DNA from: Leucocoprinus leucothites
Taxonomy: Eukaryota; Basidiomycota; Agaricomycetes; Agaricales; Agaricaceae
Assembly: GCA_013368445.1 (NCBI GenBank)
Contig: JAACJO010000053.1
Location: 34,001-98,000, forward strand
Direction: 5' to 3'
DNA: 64,000 nt
Made by a program: the position numbers and the translations under genes. Within the stretch, counting starts at the first letter, position 1. The number at the start of each line of letters is the position of its first letter. The notes beneath the pieces were generated by a model. The model searched no databases. It was not told the origin of the DNA and was given only the letters and a program-made list of their open reading frames with translations. Below are positions 1 through 11,136 of the stretch, piece after piece.

Positions 1-3000
1 TCTTCTCCTGAGACTAGAACAGGTGGTGGTTTAGGGTTGTGTTTACCATAAATGTCATTCTCAGTTACTGGCATGAGAAGTGAAGCATGGAACTTGTTGT
101 GAATCTTCCATTTTTGTGGTAGTTTGAGTTTGTAGTTGACTGGAGAGGTTTTTCTAATAATAGTAAATGGACCTTCTCTTCTTTGATTAAGCTTCTTAGA
201 AGCATAGGGTAAAGGGAGATTTCGGTTATCTAACCAAACTCGGTCTCCTACTTTGAATGGTGTCCATGGTTGGTTCTTTCTTTGAGCCATCATGAGACGT
301 GTTTGTTCATGTGCCTCTAAAGCTGCTTCTCAGACTTGTTCCAAGAATAGAGACTTCTCATTGATAGAAGGTGTGTCTGTCTCTATGTCTGAGATAAACA
401 CTTGTGGGTTATATCCTAGGATTAATTCGTATGGTGAGTGTTTTCTTCCAGAATGGGGTTTCGTATTGTGTACGAATTCAATCATTGGAAGTGCTCGTTT
501 CCATATGGTTGGGTTTTGTGATGTGTAAACTGCTAAATAGAACTCAATTTCTTGGTTGTACCTTTCAGTAGTTCCATCTGTCTGTGGATGATATGCTGTA
601 GACAGGGCTGGTGTAATATTGAGTTTTTCGTATAGTTTTTGCATTGATTTAGCAGCAAATCGTGGATCTCGATCTGAGATTATTTTGTTGGGTGTTCCAT
701 ATTTCGAAAATACTTTGTCAATAAGAATTTCAGCAATGCCATCAGCATTTACTGTCTTCTTTGTTGGAGTTAGGATTATCCCTTTTGTAAGTCCATGGTC
801 CACTATGGACAATATACAATCATATCCATCATCAGGTGGTAGTTCTGTGATAAGATCCATGGATATTTGGGAAAAGGGCCTTGTGGAAGAAGGGCCTTTA
901 ATCGGTTGCATTGGTGGTTTAACCGGATGACGGTTGATTTTGTACTGTTGACAAATAGGGCATCCTTTCACGTAGTTCTGAACATATGTGTTCATTCCAG
1001 GCCAGTAAACTAATTTAGATAGTTTACGGAACGTTTTGGCTGTTCCTGGGTGTCCTGATGTCTCGTGATCATGTACACATTGTAGAAGTCTTCTTTTTAG
1101 TTTGGCATCTTCAGGTATCACATGTCTTCCCTGATATTTATAAATGCCATCCTCTTCTGTGAATCTTTCAGATGGGTTGATCTTCTCTTGTTTATTTTTA
1201 ATTTCTTCTTTAATTTCCTCAGAAAGGAAATTAATGAATTTTTCTGATGGTATCACAACTAGATCTTCGTTATCCTTTCCATCTGGGACTAGGTCTGGTC
1301 TTCTACTCAATGCATCAGCAAGAGTATTTTTGTTGCCAGCCAAGTGCTTTATGGAGTAATGGAAGCGCGTCATGTATAGCATCCATCTCGCTTGTCTTCG
1401 ATTTAATTGTTGTGGTTCTCGCCATCTGGTGAGATTCTCATGATCAGACCATATGATGATAGGGTGTGCTGATCCTTCGAGGTAGTGTCGCCATTCCTTT
1501 AGTGCTCTAATAATAGCAAGGAATTCTTGGTCGGACACATGATAGTTTTGTTCCGCAGGGTTGAGGGTTTGTGAATAATAAGCCACAGGGTGCTTATCTC
1601 CATTTGAATCTCTTTGGAGTAGTACTGCACCGGTAGCAAATGCGGAAGTATCGCATTCGATTTCGAACGGCTTTGATTCATCAACTATTTGAAGTATAGG
1701 TTGCTTAAGGAATTGTTCCTTGAGCTTCTCAAAGCTTTTCTGTGCTTCTGGGTTCCATTCGAATTTTGTTGTTTTACGAAGTAATGCATTAAGTGGTTGT
1801 GCGATAGCTGAGAAGTTGTGAATGAATTTGCGATAGAAGTTGCAAAATCCAATAAATTGTCGGATATTTCGGACAGACTTGGGTACAGGCCAATCCTGTA
1901 TTCCCTTAAGATTAATGGGGTCCATCTCAATAGAGTCAGGAGTTATGATAACTCTGAGGTATTCTAGGCATTGCTTCTCAAATTCGCATTTCTCAGTTTT
2001 TAAATACAACTCGTTCTGTTGTAGAATCTTCAAGACTTGTTTAGTAAGTTTTTCGAGTTGTTCCTTTGTTTTCGCATGGATAAGGATGTCATCCATGTAA
2101 ATAATAACTCCGCCTTTCTCTGTAAGGTCTTTAAAGATGTGATCCATCATGGATTGGAAGGTAGCAGGGGAATTTGTCATTCCAAAGAACATGACTGTGG
2201 GTTCATATAACCCATTTGGAGTGTGGAATGCCGCTTTCCATTCATGTCCTTCATGGATTTGGACATTATTATATCCTAGTTGGACATCTAACTTGGTAAA
2301 CCAATTAGATCCTTTGAGTTTATCCATGATTCATGATATGCTCGGTATTGGGTGAGCATTCTTTATCGTATTCTTGTTAAGGAATCGATAATCTTGGCAT
2401 GGACATAAGTCTCCTCCTTTCTTTCCTATAAAGAAGAAAGAAGAGGCCATTGGTGATTTGGATTTCCGAATATATCCTTTTCGTAGATTTTCGGAAATAA
2501 ACTTGTCGAGTTCAGTTCTTTCCTGAGGTGTCAGGTGATAAACTGGCATTCATTTGGGTTCAAATTCAGGTATAGTCTCGATTTTGTGATCCCAAGGACG
2601 TCTGGGTGGTAATTTCTCAGATTCGTCTTTGTTGAAGACTTTGAGAAACTGATGAAATTTCTTTGGTACGGCTTTCACAGGGTCTGATTCCCTTTTTGGT
2701 TTAGTAGCCGAGTTGTGAAGTTGTTGTGATGTGTTAGATTTCACATTGATTTCATAATACAACTGATTGATAGAATCAGTTTTCGCTTTGGTTAATTTGA
2801 TTGTATGAGAATTTTCATCTCACCAACATAATGATAGTTTCTGCCAATCAATGTCGGGATTGAATCTCTTTAACCATGTGATTCCTAAGAATAGTTGGTT
2901 TGATCCAAGTTTGACTATTCTTGGTGAGATCGTCATAATTTTGTTGTTCACTTCTATTTTTAATTTTGTATAGTGAGTACAACTTCCTGATAGGTTTTGT

Positions 3001-3233
3001 GTTCCATCAGCATTACGGATTTTGATTGCCTTTTTCATTTTGAATTTCAGCAAGTTGTAGGTATCGACTAGTTGTGGGTCAATAAATTCTCCACTAGCTC
3101 CTGAGTCGAGTAGTGCTTGTAGGTTGTGTTTTGCTCTAGTTGTATGGAGCAATATTGGTACATGTATTGTTAATCCTTTGTTTGATTGAAGATCGATGAT
3201 GTCTATCTGATCTTCATGAGTACTCAAAAATTT
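1..3233 (-). pseudogene. G1-a pol: protease, reverse transcriptase, RNase H, integrase
   Basis: The polyprotein would copy the element RNA and insert the cDNA. Domains in order: retropepsin with LLDSGASGEFID (about 3110-3070), RT entering at 2549 with [16 protein letters not shown] and active site YMDD (about 2100), RNase H ([21 protein letters not shown], about 1520), and integrase with an HHCC finger (CPICQQYK near 960), then catalytic D in MDLITELPP, D in ISDRDPRF and E in QTDGTTERYNQ. A GPF motif follows, near 160. The long open stretch is 330-2327. The frame is broken by TGA at about 2820, 2550, 2328 and 330. At 2328 and 330 the sister copy G1-b reads CGA (arginine), so these look like CpG decay. 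It is entered from gag by a probable -1 shift. Confidence 0.9.
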
Positions 3234-5376
3234 TCATTTGAGTATTCTTGAAATGGGTCGTCTTCATCGCTAGCTTGTTCTATTTCGTAAACCATGGCGT
3301 CTGGATCTTTCCTTTTAGGCTTGAAAGGTCTATGATTCCCTTGTTTCGGCTTGGACTGGGACTTCTGCGTCTGCTTCAATCCCATGTTTGTCTTTCCTCT
3401 TGACTTAAACCAAACCTTCCTTGCTGGACAAGATTTAGTGAAATGTCCTTTCTTGTGGCAGAAGAAGCATTCTCCTCTCTTGAGTGCAATTCTTTGTTTG
3501 TCGGTGAGAACATTATTGATGATGTGGGAGTATAGTGAACCATAGACATCTCTGTCTGTGTTGCTTGGTCCTTCATTGTACGTTTGGTTGATGTCTTCTC
3601 CTTCACTCTCCTCTTCTTCAGGATTATCATCATCCTCTGCACCAAGTTCATATATACCTCCATTGTCTGCTTCCCGATCATCTTTGATTGATAATCGGTA
3701 TATTCCTCTTGATATTCTGTCGATATCCATGTCCCACTCAGATCGTCTGGGTCTAGATAGGGGTTGACTATAGACGTCATTATATCGTGGTTGGGATCCG
3801 TGTTGTCTACTATTCTTTTTGGTCTTTCTTGGTCTATTTGAAGATCCTGGATTAGAATTTCCAATGCAGTATCTCCTTTGCTCTTGGACAACTTTGTATG
3901 CCTGCCTTGCAGCAGTTTTCCATTCTGCGAGGGTTTGGGGGTCAGCTCGGATTGCTTCGAATCTGACATCATTGTCGAGTCCTTCGGCAAAGTAGGATCG
4001 GAGAGAAGTGCTGTCAGTAAGTCCTGCACGTGAGGCGAGGACAGAAAAATTGGCGATGTATTCTTCGATGTATTTGTTTTGTTGTCTATAATAGCGGAGC
4101 TCTCTCTCAGCCTCAAAGCTCTGTTGTGTTGGAGTGAATGATTGCTCGAGCACATTCTTGAACTGGTCAAAGGTGTGTGGGATGTGTCCTGCTTGGGTAG
4201 CTGCAGCTGCTCAACTAAGTCTGTAATCCTGTTGCCATAACTTGGCAGCTCCATCAAGTAATCCAAGGGTGTAGTTGATTCTTGATTGGTCATCTGTGAC
4301 ACCATATGAGTCGAAGTAGAGTTTGACTTCTGCCATCCATGGTCTGTAGTAGCTTGGGTTGCCATCAAACCTGTTGGGTTTTGGGTACTTAAGCTGGAAT
4401 CCTGCTTGAGGTTGTGCCATTGGGTTTGGCGGGGGGTTTGGATTAGGATTTGGTGGTCCTCCTTGTGGATTTGGTGGTGGCAGTGTGGGGCTTCTCCGAT
4501 TTGAAGAACCTCCTGTGTTGGTGACAACTGCCTTTGCTTTCCCTTTTGTTTGGGTGTTAGTGGTACGGTGATGGTGGTACTGGCTGTAGTAATGTTGGGA
4601 TTGGTTGTTAGTAAGGTACTGGTACTGGCAATACCGGTGGGGGAATTGGTAAAGCTAAAGGGGATAGGGTTCGTAATGGGACTGAGGAACCTTGGGCTAT
4701 GTCCAAGGGCTGGGCTTGAGGAGTAAGAAGGGGGTCTATCGAGTCTGGGTTTCTCTGGGGATTTAAGTTTGAGATTGTCAATTGCCCTTGTGAGTGCTTC
4801 TGCTTCCTCTTCTGTTCGATTTCCTTCAGATTCCTGTTGGCTTCTTTCTCCACTATCTGTTCCTTCTTCGTCTTCTTCTTCATCTTCTTCATCAAATTCA
4901 GATTCTTCTGAACTTGGAGTGTTAACTCTGGGCTCTGAATGATTGTCTTGTGGGATGTCTTCAGTTCTTGGGGTGATGTCAAGGACTGGTTCTGGTTCGA
5001 TGGTCCTGCTAGATTCTGCGGGGGTTTCTGGAAACGGGGTTTGTCTTCTTCCTGCTTTTTCAGTGTACTGTTCTTGGGTAACATCTCGAAGTTCTTCAAG
5101 ACCAGCTCCTTTTTCGATTTGTTGTTTGACAGTTCTGTGAAGTTGCTTGTGACCAAGTTCTGCATATTCGGCTTCAAGGACTCCTTCTTGTTCTTTCTTG
5201 ATTGGGATGTAGGCAACTTTCCCTTCATGTTCTTTGATGTAGTAGAATCTTCCTGATCCTTTACTTCTGTAGAACCTTGTTCTTCGGGTTTCACTGTAGT
5301 AGGTACTATAGGATTCCTCTGGGAATTCTCTTCTTGCGAAGATTTCGACCTGTCTTGCAAACTCTGCTGGGTCCAT
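3224..5376 (-). pseudogene. G1-a gag (capsid/nucleocapsid), one frameshift and one TGA
   Basis: Gag would form the virus-like particle. Starting at the ATG at 5376 (MDPAEFARQVE), an N-terminal region of about 300 residues holds a glutamate-rich stretch (around 4900-4840) and a Pro/Ser/Thr-rich linker. The frame then shifts near 4480. The capsid-like part lies at 4420-3800 (PKPNRFDGNPSYYRPWMAEVK; YFAEGLDNDVRFEAIRADP). One CCHC nucleocapsid knuckle, CFFCHKKGHFTKSC, lies near 3470, followed by a basic Lys/Arg/Gln tail. A TGA at 4211 stands where G1-b has CAA; both can derive from CGA. Gag ends in TGA at 3226-3224 after a slippery heptamer. Confidence 0.85.
3227..3233 (-). promoter_or_regulatory. 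Probable -1 ribosomal frameshift heptamer, A AAT TTT, gag to pol
   Basis: In the gag frame the last codons are GAA AAT TTT TGA, so A AAT TTT fits the X XXY YYZ rule exactly and abuts the gag stop. Slipping back one base reads on into TTG AGT ACT CAT, the start of the open protease frame. The site is unchanged in G1-b (62659-62665). Seen: sequence and frames. Inferred: its use. Confidence 0.6.
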
Positions 5377-5942
5377 TGTGGACTATGTTTATGGGTGCCT
5401 ATAGAGACACCTGGTATGGTCTTAAATGGTAAATTGTCCTTAAGACAATTATCACACTTGCAGTTTGATTCTGCCGTGGTTGGAAAATTAGTTTATAGTC
5501 GCTATGGACTCACCTTTATAGTCCCTAGGACTGTGTATTTATAGTCTCTTAAGACTTTCAACAGATAAACTGTCTTCCAAGTATTTACCCTCGGGTCTGG
5601 TATTCTTCAGAGATATGCCAAACTTTCTGGCAAATTTCTCTCTTCCGAGTATCTACCCTCAGGTCTGGTATCTTATTTGAGATTCAGGTACAATGACCTT
5701 AGCTCTCACAAGCCTCCAAATGTTTTAAGAGCGTGGGTATTCGCTCAGATCAATAAGAGTGATCCTCAACTAATCCACTAGTTGGCAATGTGTGTCGACC
5801 CTCTCTTTGTTGTATGCACAATAGTTTTGGGACAGCTTGTGCTATAACCGCGATAACCCAAATCAACAGTGTTTGCAACATTGTTGGGTTACTGGGCAAA
5901 GTAACGGCTCTGTGCTAACAGAGAAGGATCGTTTCTACTTAA
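5377..5942 (-). other. G1-a untranslated leader with self-complementary primer site
   Basis: This is non-coding sequence between the LTR end and gag. The first bases after the LTR end (minus strand, 5940-5928) read AAGTAGAAACGAT. That is the exact reverse complement of a 13-nt string inside G1 LTRs, about 35 nt downstream of a TATATATAA box (seen at 43799-43846). No tRNA-type TGG primer site follows the LTR. A 23-bp motif containing accctc.ggtctggtat occurs twice (about 5580-5605 and 5648-5672). The right 150 bp (about 5795-5942) recurs as a reverse complement at 44066-44213 after a G1 LTR. Confidence 0.65.
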
Positions 5943-6054
5943 TGTTATCATGATGCCGGCCCGGTCCTAAGCTGGCACGATAAGTATCGAGTTGATAAGA
6001 TCAACTCGATACTTATCGTGCCAGCTTAGGACCGGGCCGGCATCATGATAACAT
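5942..6054. repeat. 113-bp near-perfect palindrome of two G1 LTR ends
   Basis: Two 55-bp arms (5942-5996 and 6000-6054) are perfect inverted copies around a 3-nt loop (aag). Each arm is the terminal part of a G1 LTR (tgttatcatgatgccggccc). The right arm plus loop continues as genuine LTR sequence (gataagatcaact). The left arm connects to the G1-a leader. The other G1 LTR copies have about 600 more bases here, so the LTR body has been lost. Confidence 0.9.
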
Positions 6055-6055
6055 G

Positions 6056-6664
6056 TGAATCCATTTGGCCAGGGAAAAGACAGTCATTGTTAGGCATGTG
6101 GATCTACAATAATGATGCATGGAAAACTTCATGTACACTATGTCACTGCAAATTTTGAGATAACTCAATTTTGTAGGAGTTATTGCTGAAGTCTCATATA
6201 ATGGGGTAAGGGCCAATGAATTTGGTGATGAGTCTGCAGGTGAGTCCACAAGGAAACAAGATGTTTCTCATGGAGATGTAGACTAGGTCACCTGTTCAGA
6301 AGGGTGAGGGGATTTGCTTGCAGTTGGCTGTTCTAACCTCCTTGATTCAGTGGGTGAGTATGCTATCATGTGCTTGAATAATAGCATTTTTCATGTTCTG
6401 AGCAAAGGTGCAGATGCCATGGTATTCAGTTGTTGAAGGAGAATTCCAGATAAAGAAGCAAGGCATGCAGCCATGATTGAGGAAGAAGGGAGCATACCCA
6501 GTGACTTCTGATTGAGCAGAGTTGACAGTGAACTCTATGGCTGGTAACTTAGAGACCCAGTTTTTTTGATCTTGCAAGATGCATTGCCTTAGCATCTGAA
6601 TGATCATTCAGTTGGCTCACTTGGTTGAGCTATTGGATTTAGGGTGATATGTGCTGGTGAAGGG
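6056..6664 (-). pseudogene. Gypsy C integrase, C-terminal part (detached)
   Basis: Minus-strand translation gives TYHPKSN followed by a decayed TERAN-like stretch (two stops), then MLRQCILQDQKNW and LPAIEFTVNSAQSEVTGYAPFFLN. This is the stretch around and after the catalytic glutamate of Ty3/gypsy integrases. Its missing front (catalytic aspartates, ending KLQMSS) is at 17941-18440, so the two pieces form one gene split by 11.3 kb of later insertions. Nothing of the C 3' LTR survives to the left. Confidence 0.75.
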
Positions 6665-6729
6665 AATGTGGGATAGGTGAGTGCGGATGTGTTTGTGAGC
6701 ACGACAGTGTCTGTCTGTCGTTGGTTCTG

Positions 6730-7426
6730 TGTTAATATTTACAGTCAGAGCACCTAGTAACGTCACATGTCACAACATGTGATTGGGTTACGTAAGACAG
6801 CGGCTAACTGGTCTTTAACCTACTTCAATTAATAAGCTTGAGTATTCTCGAAAGCCTAGTAAGAGAAGGCCAAGAAGACTTGAGGTAAGTCTAAGGTAGT
6901 GCGAGGTTCGAGACAACAACAATGATACAAGTGAATTCAAGGCAGGGCAAGTAAACACAAGTAGTCCGGGAAACAAAGGAAAGATTAAACTTGCGTTTAA
7001 TCTTCCAAATACAAGTCTTTAAATACTAACTAGACGAAACGATATCAAACTATGAAACTACAACTACAAGTCCGAAAATCACTATCATGATTCTGATAAA
7101 TACGTATCTGTCCGCCGATGTAACAGCTATCATAGTTAGATATCTAATAGTTCAAATCCAAACACAATGTCCATGAAACCATCATTGTCTGTTAATCAGT
7201 CCTGTTAATCCATAGCAATCAAACAGCGAAACCGTTCCTCCTGATCCTTCTAATAACATCCATCCAATTATACTCGTCCCAATCAACATCGAATCGTTCT
7301 TCTTCCACATCAAACTTTCCAACGTATTCTTCCCAATCTAGAACCGCAGTCTCAGTCCTGGTGGCTGTGTCGGCGTCTAGGATGATTAAGTCACAATGAG
7401 CGTCAATCAGATCGACGTTTATAACA
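6730..7426 (-). repeat. Element B 3' LTR (697 bp), contains the end of an ORF3-region reading frame
   Basis: On the minus strand it starts TGTTATAAACGTC and ends AAATATTAACA. A reading frame entering from upstream ends at 7219, inside the first ~210 bp (U3). The TATTTAAA box and primer-complementary segment lie further in, as in the 5' LTR. Confidence 0.92.
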
Positions 7427-8856
7427 TTATCCCTTTTGTAGGACTTGATGTCCTCATCAACATCCTTATCCAAATTGGACTCAGTAATCTCCATAGGGCT
7501 CTCCTGTGATGTTGGCAATTGTGACATTGTCGTAGGGGTCGTCATACTCTTCTCCATAAGTGTCCCTATGATCATAACCTTCATCTGAGACTCATCAAGG
7601 TCTGAGGTGGCATTGGGTACGAGGTCGACGGTGATATGTCTGGTGTCAGGAGTCAGGCGAGTTGGAGAACGCAGTGGTAGAACTCGTGTTCTACTTGCGT
7701 CTGTTGAGTCGAGTCCCACGCGGAGGAAGACTTCGTTTTTCCTTTGTTGTTGACATCGAACAGGTTGGATCGGGCAGACTTCTTGAGTTGGAGTGCTTCG
7801 GGAAGAAGGTAAGGGGAGGTCTCCGGGTCTAAATACTTGGGATGGATGTTTGCGGGTAAGGATAGGTTTGAGCCATCGTTGTTCTTGATCAGAGACTCCA
7901 CTGATGAATGAGGAGAGGGGAAAGAGGTGTAATTGTGGGAACTTTGCGACGGCTCGTCGTTGTAAGACCTGTGCGAATTCTCGGGTGGTACATGCTCATT
8001 GTTTGTTGAGGAAGCAGTATCTTCCGAGATGTCCAGGGGCAGAGTGTCGGCAGTAGTGGCAGGTATAATGTTCGCATTGGTCCACGAAATGACCATTGAC
8101 CCTACAGATTGCGCAGTATTCTCTCTGTGTAGTACTTTTGGGGGTGGGAATAGAGTCGGGTTTCGTTTGTGGCAATCATAGTCTGCGATCATTTGTTCCA
8201 GTCTGTTCTGTTCTCTGAGGGGCATCAGGTCGATCCACATCAGGAAGTTCATTGGGAACTCCATTGGTTCCATCATCAGGTCCATCCGGGTACTGGAGAG
8301 TAGGAAGTTCAGATCCTTGTCGAGTCTCGCTAGGCTCACTTGGATCTGGAGCCTTTGGGAAAGCGTGAAGGGCTTGTTCAGCCACTGACACGATTTTCCT
8401 AATGACAGGCGATTTGACAGTTCGGCAAAGTGAGTTAACGTGACACTTGAAGAAATATGAGTGGTGGAGCAACGTGTGTTTAAGAAATAAGAGAGTAGTC
8501 CAGTCCTCCCTGAATAGGTCGAATTGGACAGTGTCGAGTGAATCTTTGCAGAGAGTGGCCCTAGCTTCAGTGAAGGGGGCATCGTAGAGTTGGAAGGTTC
8601 GAATGGCTCTAGTGGGGTCGGTGTAGGTTTCCTCTGGTGGGGAATCTTCCGAAATTGAGGAAGGGGACTGTGTGATGGTCGTGACTGGAGGGGCAATGAC
8701 ATAGCTTGTTCCTGTTCCAGGCGAGGTATATGTTGGAGGGCATGGAGATAAATGACCAGAGTTAGACATGATGTCTGATTTGCGAAGTGGTACTAGGGGT
8801 GTGTTGGATTGGTAGGTGTATGGTTCTGGGATGGTGTTTGGAATGAGATGTTGCAT
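7219..8856 (-). pseudogene. ORF3 region of element B: tandem zinc-knuckle protein and LTR-crossing frame
   Basis: This is an extra ORF between integrase and the 3' LTR. The ATG at 8856 lies four codons past the pol TGA and in the same frame as pol. Residues 1-226 (8856-8179) include a helical-looking part (TLLFLKHTLLHHSYFFKC; VIRKIVSVAEQALHAF). After a TGA at 8176 the same frame encodes two knuckles: CAICRVNGHFVDQC (8115-8074, CX2CX4HX4C) and CHYCRHSAPGHLGRYC (8061-8014, CX2CX6HX4C), then stops at 7996. Downstream, comparison with B2 favours other frames: one to 7653 (HPKYLDPETS), then an acidic TYGEEYDDPYDN stretch. Finally an open frame crosses the polypurine tract into the LTR (VDLIDAHCDLIILDADTAT, W-rich) and ends at 7219. 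Frame changes mean decay or splicing. Function unknown; the knuckles suggest nucleic-acid binding. Confidence 0.7.
7427..7440 (-). promoter_or_regulatory. Polypurine tract of element B
   Basis: The minus strand reads TACAAAAGGGATAA directly before the 3' LTR TGTTATAA. This is the expected plus-strand DNA primer position. It lies inside the open reading frame that enters the LTR. The G1 tract (57853-57866) is similar, sharing AAAGGGATAA. Confidence 0.8.
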
Positions 8857-11136
8857 GATTCTGGTTTTTCAACGAAGTTTGTGATGCTGTTTATATGTGT
8901 CTAGCATCTCCTGTGCATTCTTTAGGGTGTCTGCAGGCTGCCATGTCCGTTCTGAATTAGGGTATCCTTTCCAATGTATCAGATATTCGATCTTTCCGCG
9001 GCGTGTTTTGCGATGGCAAACAACGTCTTCGACTTCCCATTCTTCTTCTCCTTCTATTAGATCAGGTGGTGGGTTCTCGAAATGATTTCCGTATTCATCA
9101 TTCTCAGTTACTGGCCATAGGAGTCCTACGTGGAAGCGGGGATGAACTTTCCATGATTTGGGTAATTTTAGTTCATAGTTCACAGGTCCAAGCTTCTTTG
9201 TGATTTCGAAAGGTCCTACGCATTTCCCTGATAGTTTCCTTGATGGTGCTCGAATAGGGAGGTTGCGTGAATCCAGCCAGACCTTTTGTCCTACTTCTAG
9301 TTTTGGAAGTGGACCTTTGATACATTCGGTCATAGTTTGTCTTGCTTTCTCATGCGAATCTTGTGCAGCAATGCGGATATTCTTTATCCAGTCGATGCGG
9401 TCTTCAGTCACTGGATTATTCGTTGGTTCTTGATCAGTTGGGAAAGCTTTGAGGGGGTGGCCGTACATCAGTTCAAAGGGTGTTTGTGATCGATTTGAAT
9501 GGGTTCTGGAGTTGTGTGCGAATTCGACGAGGGGTAGTTTCTTTGGCCAGTTAAGTGCATTCTTGGAGCAGTAAGCAGAAAGGTACATTTCGATTTCTTG
9601 GTTGAAGCATTCAGTGGTACCGTCGGATTGAGGGTGGTATGCAGTAGATTGTGCGTGTTCTATTCCTAGCTTCTTGAACAGAGCTTGGACAGATTTAGCA
9701 ACAAATCTAGGGTCTCGATCTGAGATAATTTTGTCTGGGGTTCCAAAACGTGAGAAGATGTTTTTAATTAACAGATCAGAGATGTGATCTGCAGTGGCTT
9801 CTTTTCGTGTTGGTACTATAATTATCCCTTTTGTGAGTCCATGGTCCACTACGGACAAAATAGAGTCGAATCCATCGACTTCTGGAAGATTGGTGATGAG
9901 ATCTATAGCTATTTGTGCAAACAGTCGAAGAGAGTGTGGTCCTTTAATGGGTTGGAGTGGGGGCTTGAAAGGCCGTCTGTTGATCTTGTGTTGTTGACAG
10001 ATGGGGCATCCTTTCATGTAGTTCTTGACAAAAGCTCTCATTCCAGGCCATGTAACGTATTCTTCTAGTTTGCATATGGTTTCGGTTGTACCAGGGTGTC
10101 CTGCTGCTGGGGCATTGTGTACTCGTTGGAGTAAATGCTTCTTGAATGTGTTGTTGGCGGGGAGCATGAAACGTCCTTTTTCGTTGATGTGGGGTGAGCC
10201 ATTGGGTTTCGTTGGGAGTGATTCTTCGATTTCCGGATTGAGGATATCAACGTCTATTGCTGGGAAAGATGATGTATCAAACATATGGGCAGGAATGGCC
10301 GCTTGCAGTTTTTCCTCTTCTTTGGTGACGTGGTCGGGTCGGCGTGAGAGTGCATCAGCTGCGACATTTTTGATGCCGGCAATATGGCAAATCTTGACTT
10401 TATGGGCACTGATGAGGGCGGACCATCGAATTGTCCATCGGGATAACTTTGATGGTTTAGCCCAATGGATGATATTGTCATGATCTGTCCATACGACGGT
10501 TTCGTGTGGTGAGCCATCAATATAGTGTCGCCATTCTTGCAGTGCATGGATGATTGCTAGGAATTCTTGTTCGGAAGTGTGGTAACGTTTTTCGGTAGGG
10601 GAAAATCCTTTGAGTGGAAGAAACACAGGTGCATGATACCATTCAAATCCTTTTGAAGTAAAACTGCGCCTGATGCGTGATTTGAGGCATTGGTTTGTAT
10701 TTCAAAGGGTTTGGTCGGGTCAGGGGTTATAAGAACGGGTTCTTGTAGAAATTTCTTTTTGAGAGTGTCGAAAGATGATTGAGCTTCTGAATTCCATTGA
10801 AATGGTTGATTTTTGCGAAGGAGGGCGTTGAGAGGGCTGTGTAGTGGGCATAATTTCGTATGAATTTTCGGTAGAAGTTGCAAAAACCAATGAATTTGTG
10901 AATATCTCGTGGGTTCTTGGGTATTGGCCAATCTGCTATTCCTTTGAGTTTTATTGGGTCCATGTGTACTTCGTCCGGTGAAATTATGAATCCTAGGTAT
11001 GCCAATTTTTCTTTTTCGAAATCACATTTCTCTGCTTTGAGATAGAGATCATGTTTTCAGAAAATATCAAATACTTGGTGGGTGATTTCTCGTAGTTCCT
11101 GTTTTGTTTTTTGCGTGAATCAACACATCGTCCATA

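Larger units (their letters stand above)
1..6054 (-). mobile_element. Ty3/gypsy chromovirus G1-a, 3' end outside window
   Basis: Order on the minus strand is leader (5942-5377), gag (5376-3224), then protease, RT, RNase H and integrase running off the left edge. Position 1 corresponds to about 59455 in G1-b, so about 190 nt of pol (the chromodomain) plus ORF3 and the 3' LTR lie outside. The 5' LTR is nearly gone: only its terminal 55-60 bp survive, in a palindrome at 5942-6054. CpG is retained and reading frames are long, so it is fairly young, but it is disabled by a handful of TGA codons and one gag frameshift. Confidence 0.9.

Noticed and set aside
3376..4470. The minus-strand frame of the 666-residue reading continuing past the gag frameshift
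   Set aside because: After about 4480 its Ser/Thr/His-rich sequence is out of phase with the knuckle and capsid motifs, which lie in the overlapping frame.
7653..8702. The whole 349-residue frame as a single protein
   Set aside because: Over 8014-8115 the knuckles lie in another frame, so most of its front half is a shadow; only the part after about 7990 is supported by comparison with B2.
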